Below are positions 10,422 through 23,200 of a stretch of DNA of 64,000 bases, piece by piece. A program made the translations under genes and the position numbers. The notes under the pieces are model-generated. The model ran no database searches. It saw nothing but the letters and a program-made list of their open reading frames with translations, and was not told the DNA's origin. Origin of the DNA: Owenia fusiformis (taxonomy: Eukaryota; Annelida; Polychaeta; Sabellida; Oweniidae). The stretch lies in the NCBI GenBank assembly GCA_903813345.2, contig CAIIXF020000006.1:35688436-35752435 (forward strand). Direction: 5' to 3'. The stretch's first letter is position 1. Each line of letters begins with the position of its first letter.

Positions 10422-12075
10422 AAGGCTGTGGTGTGTACCTGTATGTCTGTGTACCTGTGCACAAACAAGATAATCCAGTGAAAAAATCACTGAAAAACTA
10501 CAAAGACCCGAAGTTAGGTATAAGGGGCGGAAAAGATCATGGAGTGATAGTGAAATGTTGCTTTTAGTGGAATCTATTAAGTAAATGGTTATATTGTCAC
10601 AGAAGTATGTAGCGCCACTTATACTATTAGGCTACTGGTATACTGTTCTGGATGGGGTAGGGTGACTTACAAGTAAGGAACTCTATTGTTATTTTTGTAA
10701 ATGACTTTTTTACCAAGAACAATATAGATAGCGCTTCGTGCTCTTTTACGTTATGTTACATTTTGCAAGGAGTTTTAAATCAGATTTTCAAACTGTGAAC
10801 ACAATTTCTATATCTGTTTTTTTGTGTTTTGATGCAGTATTGCATTTACCAAGAAAAAGTTTAAATATACGAATAAACTCTAACAAACTTCATTATGTCA
10901 CCATCTCTACACGGTGACATAAAACAATCATGTAACTTAAGCACATATTTCAGTATATTGTGGCGTCTTATAGCCCAAAAATATACAACAAATCTTAAAA
11001 AGTCCAATTAAATCCCTAGTGAATGACATCTGGACCCTGATTGAAACTCATTGGATCTTGTCGTGACATCATTTGGACGCTGTGGAAAGTTCTAATGTAC
11101 ATCATCCTTCTTGACCTTTGTTATTATTACCGTGCCCTGGAAATATGAGATAAAAGCATATCTTATATGTGTGGCCTTAGTCAATACATTTCCTGCCTGT
11201 CTTTGTACAACATTCATACCTTTGAATGAAGATATTTCATGTATTCATACAGCTGTACAGTTCATACTAATAGTTTTTTAAATACAATATTATTGTATTA
11301 GTACTTCTTGCAACATAATCCGCGGCTTGGAAGGTTCGAAACACTCTTTATTACTTTGTCATAATTTCATAAATAGAAAATAAAACAGAGACCACTAGCA
11401 AAAAGAAATAAACCAGTTTTAAGTTTAAGACCTACAAATTACGTTTCCTCCATTTTTAAAGTAGCACGTTCACAGAACGAAAACGGTAAAGTATAGATTA
11501 CGTTTGTGGTTCATGTAATAAAAATGGTATTGCTTTACCTCTCTATTGTTACAAAATATACATTAGCTTTTAGTCTTTTGATCTCTTGATTTGATACATA
11601 CCTTGACACCTTAGCATGTACACTTCTACAGTAAACTTTTTTATTGTCTACTGAGCCCAAGTTTTGCCGATTTCACACCTGATTTGTAATGATATGTCTT
11701 TGTTGACATAACCTTTATAATTGTTTGCGTTATTTTTTGTTGCACTTGTTGTTGGTGTGCGTGGTCGTATGCATAGGATCTTGTTGTTGTTGGCGTTCTT
11801 GTTCTGAAAAAGAAATGAATTGGGGCAGTCTATATTCATTTGAGTTCCGACCTTGACCTTCCAGTTTAAAAAACTATAGTTCACTTCTTATGTAGATGGT
11901 TATAGCCAGTCTCGTGACATAAGTCTGGCGGGAGGCATCTAAGGTTCAATGTCGACGGATAAGCCTATAAAACTAAATAAATCTAGAAGGGGGGGGGGTC
12001 AAAGCCATTTCAGTTTGCTATCAGACAAATTTTAACATTTCAATTTTTGTGCAATTTTGACTCGGATCAGAATTC
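10422..12075. other. AT-rich non-coding sequence
   Basis: I find no exon or element here. There is a 10-bp-arm stem-loop (TTATGTCACC against GGTGACATAA) at about 10893-10922. The minus open frame 11648-11884 is Asn/Thr-rich and looks like chance. Confidence 0.4.
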
Positions 12076-12582
12076 CTTTGAATTAGGGCTGCCATCATTA
12101 GTCGGAACGTCGACTTGTCAGTCAAAATGCAAGTTCGACAACGAAGTCGACAAAAATTCCCGTCATGTCGACAGCAAACGATATCAATACTTACTTGAAA
12201 ATATCCAAATGGCCCCAATACATTTCAATACACATTTCAACGTGTTATGTGCGCGTATTCTGCGGAAATATTGTTCACATTCATTTCATTTTCAAAAAAT
12301 AAATTCACCCGGAAGTTCCCTTCATGACTTCTCTTCTCTCTTGCGAGACGTTGTACGAGATTTCGCCCGAGCAGTCGAAATAAATCCCGGTCGAAACATT
12401 GCAGGTATTTGTCCCATTTTCGTCTATAATATTCTATTAACTTGGCATTTAGTAACAATATTAGGCAATTACTTCCCGATGATTTTTTCTCCCTGGAAAG
12501 TTCGATTGTCGACAATATTTTCGACAGCAGAGTTCGACTGTCGACACTGACATTTGAGTTCGATGGCAGCCCTACTTTGAAT
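12076..12582. mobile_element. hAT MITE (491 bp) with perfect 8-bp target duplication
   Basis: The element runs 12084-12574, from TAGGGCTGCCATC to GATGGCAGCCCTA, a classic hAT-type terminus. It is bracketed by identical CTTTGAAT copies at 12076-12083 and 12575-12582. Subterminal regions on both sides carry repeated GTCGAC/GTTCGAC motifs (about 12108-12180 and 12500-12545), the usual arrangement of hAT transposase binding sites. The 167-residue plus-strand open frame (12047-12550) and minus-strand frames lie within or across the element and encode no recognisable transposase, so it is non-autonomous. Confidence 0.9.
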
Positions 12583-13191
12583 GGTTTTAAATAAAGAGTT
12601 TACTTGATGTTTTCTGCAAATGCTGTTTACTGTTGTTGTCACATGTTTTAAGAATTCGTTATTGTAGCCTACATACATGTACGTTATGGTAATATCCCAA
12701 TGAAAATCCAAAATCCACTAAAGTCCACACGCGAAAAGTCCGCGATCACGTTTTTTGGGGGAGTGGGTCAAACTCAAATCTAGATTAATTTAGCTTCCTA
12801 TCAGACATTGAACTTTTGATACCTCTCCTTGCGACCAGCATAGCATCATACTAACCATTTACAGAACATTAAATATATCAGTGTTGACTATTTGAACCAT
12901 CTGAAAAACTCGTTGAACCATGAGTAGGCTAGGCCCTAACCAAACCCGTCTGGCCCAGTTATCTACTCCCGTACTCGTAGATAGGCCCTAGGCTAGATCT
13001 AACTAAATTTCTTCAAGTTCATAAATTGATTTTGCGCCACTTCTCATGTTCTGGCTCGAATAATGATTCAGTAAAATAAGAAGTTACAATTCTATTCATT
13101 TCTACAATCAAGTTGAAGTGAAATTCGATTATAAATACTGAAAACCAGGCTTTAAACATGTTAAATGACAGAAATGTTAAAATACGCTTAC

Positions 13192-13250
13192 CCGTTCAGA
13201 CAAAATTGAGAGCAATGGCGGACAATGCGTTCTACGTCACATGACGACAT
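13192..13250 (-). CDS. Candidate first coding exon, unknown protein
   Basis: On minus, ATG at 13250 opens MSSCDVERIVRHCSQFCLN and ends at a good donor (AACGG|GTAAGC, 13192/13191), leaving two bases of the next codon. The -3 base is a purine. About 95 bp upstream is a perfect GGTCACGTGACC palindrome, and the sequence is CpG-richer than its surroundings, as expected for a promoter. The alternative ATG at 13307 would stop after eight codons. No downstream exon was found in 10.4-13.2 kb. The peptide is not a family I recognise. Confidence 0.35.
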
Positions 13251-13345
13251 TACTTGGAAACACAATCGATCCGTAATCGCGTCATATGACGACTTAGTAG
13301 TTCCCTTGACAATTTGCCATATAAGGTAATAAAGGCGGTCTTTAG

Positions 13346-13357
13346 GTCACGTGACCG
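13346..13357. promoter_or_regulatory. GGTCACGTGACC palindrome (E-box / CLEAR-like)
   Basis: This perfect 12-bp palindrome contains GTCACGTGAC, the core of the CLEAR/M-box site bound by MiT/TFE and USF-type bHLH-Zip factors in animals. Two near-palindromic ACGTCACATGACGAC/CGTCATATGACGAC sites lie at 13234 and 13280, nearer the candidate exon. The context suggests a promoter serving the minus-strand exon at 13192-13250. The role is inferred from motif and position only. Confidence 0.4.
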
Positions 13358-13559
13358 ATCCACTGGTTTATGTCCGGAATAAGGTACAAAGAACCGCACT
13401 TCGTGGGGGGTCTTTGTAAAAAGAACACAGGGCTCTTCCAAGGAGGGGTTTCTGGCTCTGTCTTCGAGTGTAAAATACGTAAAATACGGAATATACCAAT
13501 GAGGTATTGCTCGCCAAATATGGCGGTAACCAAGATATAATAATAATAATAAAGACATA

Positions 13560-15127
13560 AAAAAAACGTTACTACTAATATATATTTAGTTTATTGCGTG
13601 AACTTTAGATCCAATCAATTAATTTTGTCTATAAAATACTTTATATTTCTGTAATATGTGTCTATATTCTCAATATCAAACAAAACTTCAGAATATGTAC
13701 AGCAAAGCAAAATGACATGGTCTTAATATTTACCATTCGTTTTTAAATTGTAAAACTTGTCATTGATCAGAAATGTGTCATATATAGCAACTTCTATATT
13801 GGATTACAATCGAAGGAAAATATATTATTTTTTGAGTTAAATGGAAAGTTTCAACTATGGAAAACCTGATGGGCTGTGTTTTTCCTGCGGTTACTGAAGA
13901 CATTTCTGAAAAAATATATCTCAACTTTAGCATCATAAAGTAACGAGGATTTCTGTATGTACTTTTTGTTTATATCAGAAAAATAATGATAACAAATTCA
14001 GTGTATTAACCAAGATTGAGTAGTCATTTCCAGTGATTATTCACATTGCAATGAAAAAAGACATTAGGTAAATCCGTAACATGTTTGTTACACGATTGCT
14101 ACCACTTAGGAGGAATACAAATGTACAATATCAAAGTATATAGTAAATACTTTTTGTCACAAAATCGAAATCATGTATACATTTAGTAAAACTTGGATTA
14201 TAGTGTATATTTATAAGAATGATCATACTTTTTAGAACGTTTTAGTTGGTGGTTGTTGTTTACACAATAATAAAAATATGTTTCAGTAACACCCAAACAT
14301 ATACAAGCAATAAGTAATACTTACATTCGCTGAACAAAAAATCACCTTGGAAGAAAGTTTCGTTACTATGATGTAATGATGCTTAAAGTGCCACACAAAA
14401 TTAATCAACATCAACTGAGATTGCCTTGATCATATCTACATAATCTACATCATAAAATGTATAATGCCACTAAAACAGTCAGTCATTTGCCTAGCTATTG
14501 TCTACTTTGCCCCGTTTTACATTTGTAGGGGGGACATGTGTCTTGACTCAAAGGAGGGCAGTGCAGCCATTGATGGGTCTGCTACTCTGCTAATATGAAA
14601 ACTTAGTTCTCATTGAACAATGGTCAGATTGAGTCCATGAGCTGTATGGCATTTCTTTTCAGTCTATCGGATTGAGATAACTCATTCGATAAGGTCTAGA
14701 TGTAATCCTTTCGTTCTCTCTCTCCCCTTTTCATTGTCTTTTGCTTTCAAACGCTACTGTACATTTTGTCTTCTGCTCCTGTCTTTTTCATCTGCTAAAA
14801 TTTACTATTCAAAGGATTTGTATGGTTGAAAACCTATACATTTGGTTTCAGCATTTCTTTGGCATTATATTCAAATGTTTTTGACATTTATAATATTCTA
14901 TGAATAAAGCATACTCTTTATATCCCCGGGCCTAGTGTATCATAATTATTCGTTCCATAACTTATTTGATGTATTAGTCATGAATTAATACGATTTAAAC
15001 GTAAATATGCGAATTTTGGCCTTTTTGAATGTTACCTAATGACGACCAGATCCTCTAGTTTTGATGGAAATCAATTGTGAACAAAAACACCAATGCCAGA
15101 TATGTTTATAATCCTAACACAGATAAT
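13560..15127. other. AT-rich non-coding sequence
   Basis: Nothing recognisable apart from simple AT-rich tracts. An ATA/AAT trinucleotide run lies just before it (about 13536-13552). Confidence 0.4.
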
Positions 15128-15161
15128 TGAATTCATCGTTACGTACATAACGATGAATTCA
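15128..15161. repeat. Perfect 14-bp-arm hairpin
   Basis: TGAATTCATCGTTA (15128-15141) is mirrored exactly at 15148-15161, with a 6-base loop. It lies 220 bp outside the left terminus of the giant TIR element. Confidence 0.75.
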
Positions 15162-15380
15162 CCAATTGTAACAAGTGTTATCGAATTCCCAAGCTATCAA
15201 AAATACAACCAAGCTAGTTTTATGCAATATTAAACTATTTTATCATAAGTTTAACTTAGTTTTGTGTATGGATATTCTGTATGATCGGCAAAATAAGCAT
15301 CAGATCTCGTCTGTGTGAATTTTCATGCGACAGAAGTGCAACATCCAATTTTTAAGCAACGTCAGACTCTAACACACTTA

Positions 15381-15735
15381 CACTCCCCTCCATAAGTTTG
15401 GCAACCTTTTTCCCCCATTGAACTACGTGTTAAAGCCTCTTTACGTTTGAATTTTTATTTACTTAACCGGCGACAAAATAACTTATAATATTAATGGAAA
15501 CGTAACTTGACTTTATTTCCAATACCTCCAAATTTTCTCAATTTTTTTCCTCAATTACAATAGGTCGAAAATTTATGATAAATTTGATGAAATTTTGAAA
15601 ATCGTCATTCCCATGTAATCCAATGGGAAATGGAGGGTTCGGGGCAAATCAGAAATCAGGATATCGTTTCAGTAAAAGATTCAGCAAAAAATATTTTTAC
15701 GTAGAAAATTGAATTGTCTAACTTTTTTGAACACT
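15381..15735 (+). repeat. Left terminal inverted repeat of the giant element
   Basis: The strong match to the right arm covers about 260 bp (to 15640). A weaker match with indels continues to about 15735, including GCAAAAAATA and AATTGAATT. The arm contains CATTCCCATGTAATCCAATG, the same theme (CCCATTG..TTAACATGG) that recurs in the internal blocks. Confidence 0.85.
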
Positions 15736-15991
15736 GAGTGTTTAGTTTATTTGATGAATATTAAAGTTACAGCGCTTCAAAGTCATTTTTGAAAATAATT
15801 TTTCGCCTCCTGTGTTATTTCAATGGGAGAGGTTTTTTGAAAAACAATTTTGACTTTAAAGCCCTATAACTTTGTTGAGCCTGAAGAAACATATCTTGGT
15901 TTAAAATCAAAAAAGCTCAAAGGTTACATAACCTCAACCCTCAATAAACATTGTAATATCCAACGAATTCAATTTGGTAACACCATGTATA
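15736..15991. other. Subterminal spacer of the giant element
   Basis: This AT-rich DNA links the left TIR and the left repeat block. It has a diverged echo of the internal module (TTTCAATGGGAGAGG... then AAAGCCCTATAACTTTG). No counterpart is visible on the right side, where the LINE sits. Confidence 0.5.
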
Positions 15992-17231
15992 ACTAGACAT
16001 GTAAATTGAACAAGTTCAATTTAAGACTCCAGATTTAAGACTTTTTTAAGTAGAGTCATCCAAATACTTGTAAGCTGAGTCATTCAGAATAAGCTGAGTC
16101 AGCTAGAATATAGACATTTAGACAACTCTTAAGAATGTTATCTTCGACTCCATTGGCTTAACATGGGGATATCATCATATCGACTTTTCGAGACTTCAAA
16201 CCGCTATAACTATCTAATCAGAAGTTGGATCGAAATTTGGTTTAAAGATTCTGATTCCTGAGAAAATTCTACCCTTAATTCATAACTCATACGTTAAATT
16301 TGGAGAACTTTTTATTTTGACCTACTTTTCAGACACCATATCTAGAAAGTGGGTCAAAATACTTTCTGACGGCAAAAGGCTAACACTATTAGCACACTCT
16401 TTGCTACCTGTATACAAAATTTTGAAATAAATTATTAAAGTGTAGTGTCAGAATCGTAAAAATAAGGAAAAACTATGAATTTGACCTAGATTTTGACCTA
16501 GGCATTTTGGTGTCCAAATTTTGAAGCTATGTACTGTAGCTTTTGAGGTCCCCTTCTTTTATAAGCATTCATTATATTAAGCTGTACTCAGTCTATATCT
16601 TGTATTTTACACTTCGAAAAAGTCTTTTTTCCCATTGACTTAACATAGGCACCAAATTTAGCGATTTTTGAGCTTTCAAAACGCCATAACTTCCGAACCG
16701 GAAGTCCGATCCAAATTTGATTTGCAGATTCGGATTCCTGAGATCATTCTACACTTATTTCATAAATCACATGTTGAATTTGGAAAACTTTTTGTTCTGA
16801 CCTACTTTCCGGACGCCATATCTCAAAATCGGTAAAAGTAATCAAAAATCTAATGTCATATCTTTGCTTCGGCTATTTCTTAACTACATTATGAAAACAA
16901 GATGAAGGAGTTCCGATAATTATAGAAGAAGATAATTGAAAGAATGTTGAAAATGTAAGATTTGACCTAGTTCTTGACCTTTGACCTAGATAAAAATTTG
17001 ACCTAATTTCCCAGAAAGCCAGAAAAATTCCTTAGTTAACCATGTAAGTTGGTTTAAGTAAGATGTTATAGTTGGTGAGAAAATCTGTATGGAGGAAGAT
17101 GGAAAGAATAATAAAAATAAAATTAATAATAATAAGAAAACAGGCAAAAGCAATAGACTCCAGATCTCAATCTGGAGTCTAATAAGAAAACTGGCAAAAG
17201 CAATAGACTCCAGATTTTCATCTGGAGTCTA
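15992..17231 (+). repeat. Left flanking repeat block (L), bounded by hairpins
   Basis: The block begins ACTAGACATG and the perfect palindrome TAAATTGAAC-AA-GTTCAATTTA (16002-16023). It ends in two copies of a stem-loop, GACTCCAGAT/ATCTGGAGTC (17156-17179 and 17206-17229), in a roughly 50-bp tandem. Inside are two copies of a 480-bp module (CCATTG..TTAACAT at 16150 and 16632) containing lines such as CATAACTTCCGAACCGG and TTTTGACCTACTTT. The 3' part has TTTGACCTAG...TTGACCTTTGACCTAG and an AAT-rich tract. The same order recurs at 42502-44320. No protein is encoded. Confidence 0.85.
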
Positions 17232-20200
17232 ATAATAGGATTTGCCCATACGCGTATAGAGGGAAATGGCTCTACGGACGCTCTGAGGGCCTATAATGGT
17301 CGATTAAAGGTCGGGGAATCTAGGGAGGTAGTTGGGGAGAATGCCTGGCTCGTGCTTCGCGGATCCGTCGAGGTCAAAAAATAGTCCTTCAAAAAATAGG
17401 CCTTCCAGACGTTTATATAGAGCTTTCGACGTAGATTCGAGCAGCGTACGTGTCGTTCTACATTCCGCAATCGTTAGTTTGACGAAGGGAATCGTTGTTT
17501 TAGAAATGCTCTAGTCATCCTTCGGGCCTATTTTCTTTCAAATGTCTGTTGTTCGCAGAGATACGTATACTATACCAAGTGTATACCAGGTGTCGTCTAG
17601 ATATACGGCAACGGTGGCCCGTACGCGAACTTCAAACGCGTATATCTCGATAACTAATGGTCGGATTGAAATTTGGTTCACTGTTTTTTTAACGCTCGGA
17701 AAACTGTCTTTCCGACCAGCTAGTTTTCCTCCGATTCTGACTTCTTAAGGAGGCTCGAGAGGCCAAAATAGCGGAAATGCAGATTTCGACCTAGATTTCG
17801 ACCTTTGACCCAGATAAGGATTTGACCTAATTTCCCACCAACTACGCCTAGCCCCCTAACAACGTGTATGAGTAGATTTATCCAAATATCTCTCGTTGGT
17901 GAGAACGTGTGTGAGGAGGATTTTTGCTTTTTGCACATACGAAAGCAAAAATCATAATAGGATTTGCCCATACGCGTATAGAGGGAAATGGCTCTACGGA
18001 CGCTCTGAGGGCCTATAATGGTCGATTAAAGGTCGGGGAATCTAGGGAGGTAGTTGGGGAGAATGCCTGGCTCGTGCTTCGCGGATCCGTCGAGGTCAAA
18101 AAATAGTCCTTCAAAAAATAGGCCTTCCAGACGTTTATATAGAGCTTTCGACGTAGATTCGAGCAGCGTACGTGTCGTTCTACATTCCGCAATCGTTAGT
18201 TTGACGAAGGGAATCGTTGTTTTAGAAATGCTCTAGTCATCCTTCGGGCCTATTTTCTTTCAAATGTCTGTTGTTCGCAGAGATACGTATACTATACCAA
18301 GTGTATACCAGGTGTCGTCTAGATATACGGCAACGGTGGCCCGTACGCGAACTTCAAACGCGTATATCTCGATAACTAATGGTCGGATTGAAATTTGGTT
18401 CACTGTTTTTTTAACGCTCGGAAAACTGTCTTTCCGACCAGCTAGTTTTCCTCCGATTCTGACTTCTTAAGGAGGCTCGAGAGGCCAAAATAGCGGAAAT
18501 GCAGATTTCGACCTAGATTTCGACCTTTGACCCAGATAAGGATTTGACCTAATTTCCCACCAACTACGCCTAGCCCCCTAACAACGTGTATGAGTAGATT
18601 TATCCAAATATCTCTCGTTGGTGAGAACGTGTGTGAGGAGGATTTTTGCTTTTTGCACATACGAAAGCAAAAATCATAATAGGATTTGCCCATACGCGTA
18701 TAGAGGGAAATGGCTCTACGGACGCTCTGAGGGCCTATAATGGTCGATTAAAGGTCGGGGAATCTAGGGAGGTAGTTGGGGAGAATGCCTGGCTCGTGCT
18801 TCGCGGATCCGTCGAGGTCAAAAAATAGTCCTTCAAAAAATAGGCCTTCCAGACGTTTATATAGAGCTTTCGACGTAGATTCGAGCAGCGTACGTGTCGT
18901 TCTACATTCCGCAATCGTTAGTTTGACGAAGGGAATCGTTGTTTTAGAAATGCTCTAGTCATCCTTCGGGCCTATTTTCTTTCAAATGTCTGTTGTTCGC
19001 AGAGATACGTATACTATACCAAGTGTATACCAGGTGTCGTCTAGATATACGGCAACGGTGGCCCGTACGCGAACTTCAAACGCGTATATCTCGATAACTA
19101 ATGGTCGGATTGAAATTTGGTTCACTGTTTTTTTAACGCTCGGAAAACTGTCTTTCCGACCAGCTAGTTTTCCTCCGATTCTGACTTCTTAAGGAGGCTC
19201 GAGAGGCCAAAATAGCGGAAATGCAGATTTCGACCTAGATTTCGACCTTTGACCCAGATAAGGATTTGACCTAATTTCCCACCAACTACGCCTAGCCCCC
19301 TAACAACGTGTATGAGTAGATTTATCCAAATATCTCTCGTTGGTGAGAACGTGTGTGAGGAGGATTTTTGCTTTTTGCACATACGAAAGCAAAAATCATA
19401 ATAGGATTTGCCCATACGCGTATAGAGGGAAATGGCTCTACGGACGCTCTGAGGGCCTATAATGGTCGATTAAAGGTCGGGGAATCTAGGGAGGTAGTTG
19501 GGGAGAATGCCTGGCTCGTGCTTCGCGGATCCGTCGAGGTCAAAAAATAGTCCTTCAAAAAATAGGCCTTCCAGACGTTTATATAGAGCTTTCGACGTAG
19601 ATTCGAGCAGCGTACGTGTCGTTCTACATTCCGCAATCGTTAGTTTGACGAAGGGAATCGTTGTTTTAGAAATGCTCTAGTCATCCTTCGGGCCTATTTT
19701 CTTTCAAATGTCTGTTGTTCGCAGAGATACGTATACTATACCAAGTGTATACCAGGTGTCGTCTAGATATACGGCAACGGTGGCCCGTACGCGAACTTCA
19801 AACGCGTATATCTCGATAACTAATGGTCGGATTGAAATTTGGTTCACTGTTTTTTTAACGCTCGGAAAACTGTCTTTCCGACCAGCTAGTTTTCCTCCGA
19901 TTCTGACTTCTTAAGGAGGCTCGAGAGGCCAAAATAGCGGAAATGCAGATTTCGACCTAGATTTCGACCTTTGACCCAGATAAGGATTTGACCTAATTTC
20001 CCACCAACTACGCCTAGCCCCCTAACAACGTGTATGAGTAGATTTATCCAAATATCTCTCGTTGGTGAGAACGTGTGTGAGGAGGATTTTTGCTTTTTGC
20101 ACATACGAAAGCAAAAATCATAATAGGATTTGCCCATACGCGTATAGAGGGAAATGGCTCTACGGACGCTCTGAGGGCCTATAATGGTCGATTAAAGGTC

Positions 20201-23200
20201 GGGGAATCTAGGGAGGTAGTTGGGGAGAATGCCTGGCTCGTGCTTCGCGGATCCGTCGAGGTCAAAAAATAGTCCTTCAAAAAATAGGCCTTCCAGACGT
20301 TTATATAGAGCTTTCGACGTAGATTCGAGCAGCGTACGTGTCGTTCTACATTCCGCAATCGTTAGTTTGACGAAGGGAATCGTTGTTTTAGAAATGCTCT
20401 AGTCATCCTTCGGGCCTATTTTCTTTCAAATGTCTGTTGTTCGCAGAGATACGTATACTATACCAAGTGTATACCAGGTGTCGTCTAGATATACGGCAAC
20501 GGTGGCCCGTACGCGAACTTCAAACGCGTATATCTCGATAACTAATGGTCGGATTGAAATTTGGTTCACTGTTTTTTTAACGCTCGGAAAACTGTCTTTC
20601 CGACCAGCTAGTTTTCCTCCGATTCTGACTTCTTAAGGAGGCTCGAGAGGCCAAAATAGCGGAAATGCAGATTTCGACCTAGATTTCGACCTTTGACCCA
20701 GATAAGGATTTGACCTAATTTCCCACCAACTACGCCTAGCCCCCTAACAACGTGTATGAGTAGATTTATCCAAATATCTCTCGTTGGTGAGAACGTGTGT
20801 GAGGAGGATTTTTGCTTTTTGCACATACGAAAGCAAAAATCATAATAGGATTTGCCCATACGCGTATAGAGGGAAATGGCTCTACGGACGCTCTGAGGGC
20901 CTATAATGGTCGATTAAAGGTCGGGGAATCTAGGGAGGTAGTTGGGGAGAATGCCTGGCTCGTGCTTCGCGGATCCGTCGAGGTCAAAAAATAGTCCTTC
21001 AAAAAATAGGCCTTCCAGACGTTTATATAGAGCTTTCGACGTAGATTCGAGCAGCGTACGTGTCGTTCTACATTCCGCAATCGTTAGTTTGACGAAGGGA
21101 ATCGTTGTTTTAGAAATGCTCTAGTCATCCTTCGGGCCTATTTTCTTTCAAATGTCTGTTGTTCGCAGAGATACGTATACTATACCAAGTGTATACCAGG
21201 TGTCGTCTAGATATACGGCAACGGTGGCCCGTACGCGAACTTCAAACGCGTATATCTCGATAACTAATGGTCGGATTGAAATTTGGTTCACTGTTTTTTT
21301 AACGCTCGGAAAACTGTCTTTCCGACCAGCTAGTTTTCCTCCGATTCTGACTTCTTAAGGAGGCTCGAGAGGCCAAAATAGCGGAAATGCAGATTTCGAC
21401 CTAGATTTCGACCTTTGACCCAGATAAGGATTTGACCTAATTTCCCACCAACTACGCCTAGCCCCCTAACAACGTGTATGAGTAGATTTATCCAAATATC
21501 TCTCGTTGGTGAGAACGTGTGTGAGGAGGATTTTTGCTTTTTGCACATACGAAAGCAAAAATCATAATAGGATTTGCCCATACGCGTATAGAGGGAAATG
21601 GCTCTACGGACGCTCTGAGGGCCTATAATGGTCGATTAAAGGTCGGGGAATCTAGGGAGGTAGTTGGGGAGAATGCCTGGCTCGTGCTTCGCGGATCCGT
21701 CGAGGTCAAAAAATAGTCCTTCAAAAAATAGGCCTTCCAGACGTTTATATAGAGCTTTCGACGTAGATTCGAGCAGCGTACGTGTCGTTCTACATTCCGC
21801 AATCGTTAGTTTGACGAAGGGAATCGTTGTTTTAGAAATGCTCTAGTCATCCTTCGGGCCTATTTTCTTTCAAATGTCTGTTGTTCGCAGAGATACGTAT
21901 ACTATACCAAGTGTATACCAGGTGTCGTCTAGATATACGGCAACGGTGGCCCGTACGCGAACTTCAAACGCGTATATCTCGATAACTAATGGTCGGATTG
22001 AAATTTGGTTCACTGTTTTTTTAACGCTCGGAAAACTGTCTTTCCGACCAGCTAGTTTTCCTCCGATTCTGACTTCTTAAGGAGGCTCGAGAGGCCAAAA
22101 TAGCGGAAATGCAGATTTCGACCTAGATTTCGACCTTTGACCCAGATAAGGATTTGACCTAATTTCCCACCAACTACGCCTAGCCCCCTAACAACGTGTA
22201 TGAGTAGATTTATCCAAATATCTCTCGTTGGTGAGAACGTGTGTGAGGAGGATTTTTGCTTTTTGCACATACGAAAGCAAAAATCATAATAGGATTTGCC
22301 CATACGCGTATAGAGGGAAATGGCTCTACGGACGCTCTGAGGGCCTATAATGGTCGATTAAAGGTCGGGGAATCTAGGGAGGTAGTTGGGGAGAATGCCT
22401 GGCTCGTGCTTCGCGGATCCGTCGAGGTCAAAAAATAGTCCTTCAAAAAATAGGCCTTCCAGACGTTTATATAGAGCTTTCGACGTAGATTCGAGCAGCG
22501 TACGTGTCGTTCTACATTCCGCAATCGTTAGTTTGACGAAGGGAATCGTTGTTTTAGAAATGCTCTAGTCATCCTTCGGGCCTATTTTCTTTCAAATGTC
22601 TGTTGTTCGCAGAGATACGTATACTATACCAAGTGTATACCAGGTGTCGTCTAGATATACGGCAACGGTGGCCCGTACGCGAACTTCAAACGCGTATATC
22701 TCGATAACTAATGGTCGGATTGAAATTTGGTTCACTGTTTTTTTAACGCTCGGAAAACTGTCTTTCCGACCAGCTAGTTTTCCTCCGATTCTGACTTCTT
22801 AAGGAGGCTCGAGAGGCCAAAATAGCGGAAATGCAGATTTCGACCTAGATTTCGACCTTTGACCCAGATAAGGATTTGACCTAATTTCCCACCAACTACG
22901 CCTAGCCCCCTAACAACGTGTATGAGTAGATTTATCCAAATATCTCTCGTTGGTGAGAACGTGTGTGAGGAGGATTTTTGCTTTTTGCACATACGAAAGC
23001 AAAAATCATAATAGGATTTGCCCATACGCGTATAGAGGGAAATGGCTCTACGGACGCTCTGAGGGCCTATAATGGTCGATTAAAGGTCGGGGAATCTAGG
23101 GAGGTAGTTGGGGAGAATGCCTGGCTCGTGCTTCGCGGATCCGTCGAGGTCAAAAAATAGTCCTTCAAAAAATAGGCCTTCCAGACGTTTATATAGAGCT

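Noticed and set aside
12047-12550. 167-residue plus-strand frame
   Set aside because: It lies across the hAT MITE, shows no transposase motif and has chance-like composition.
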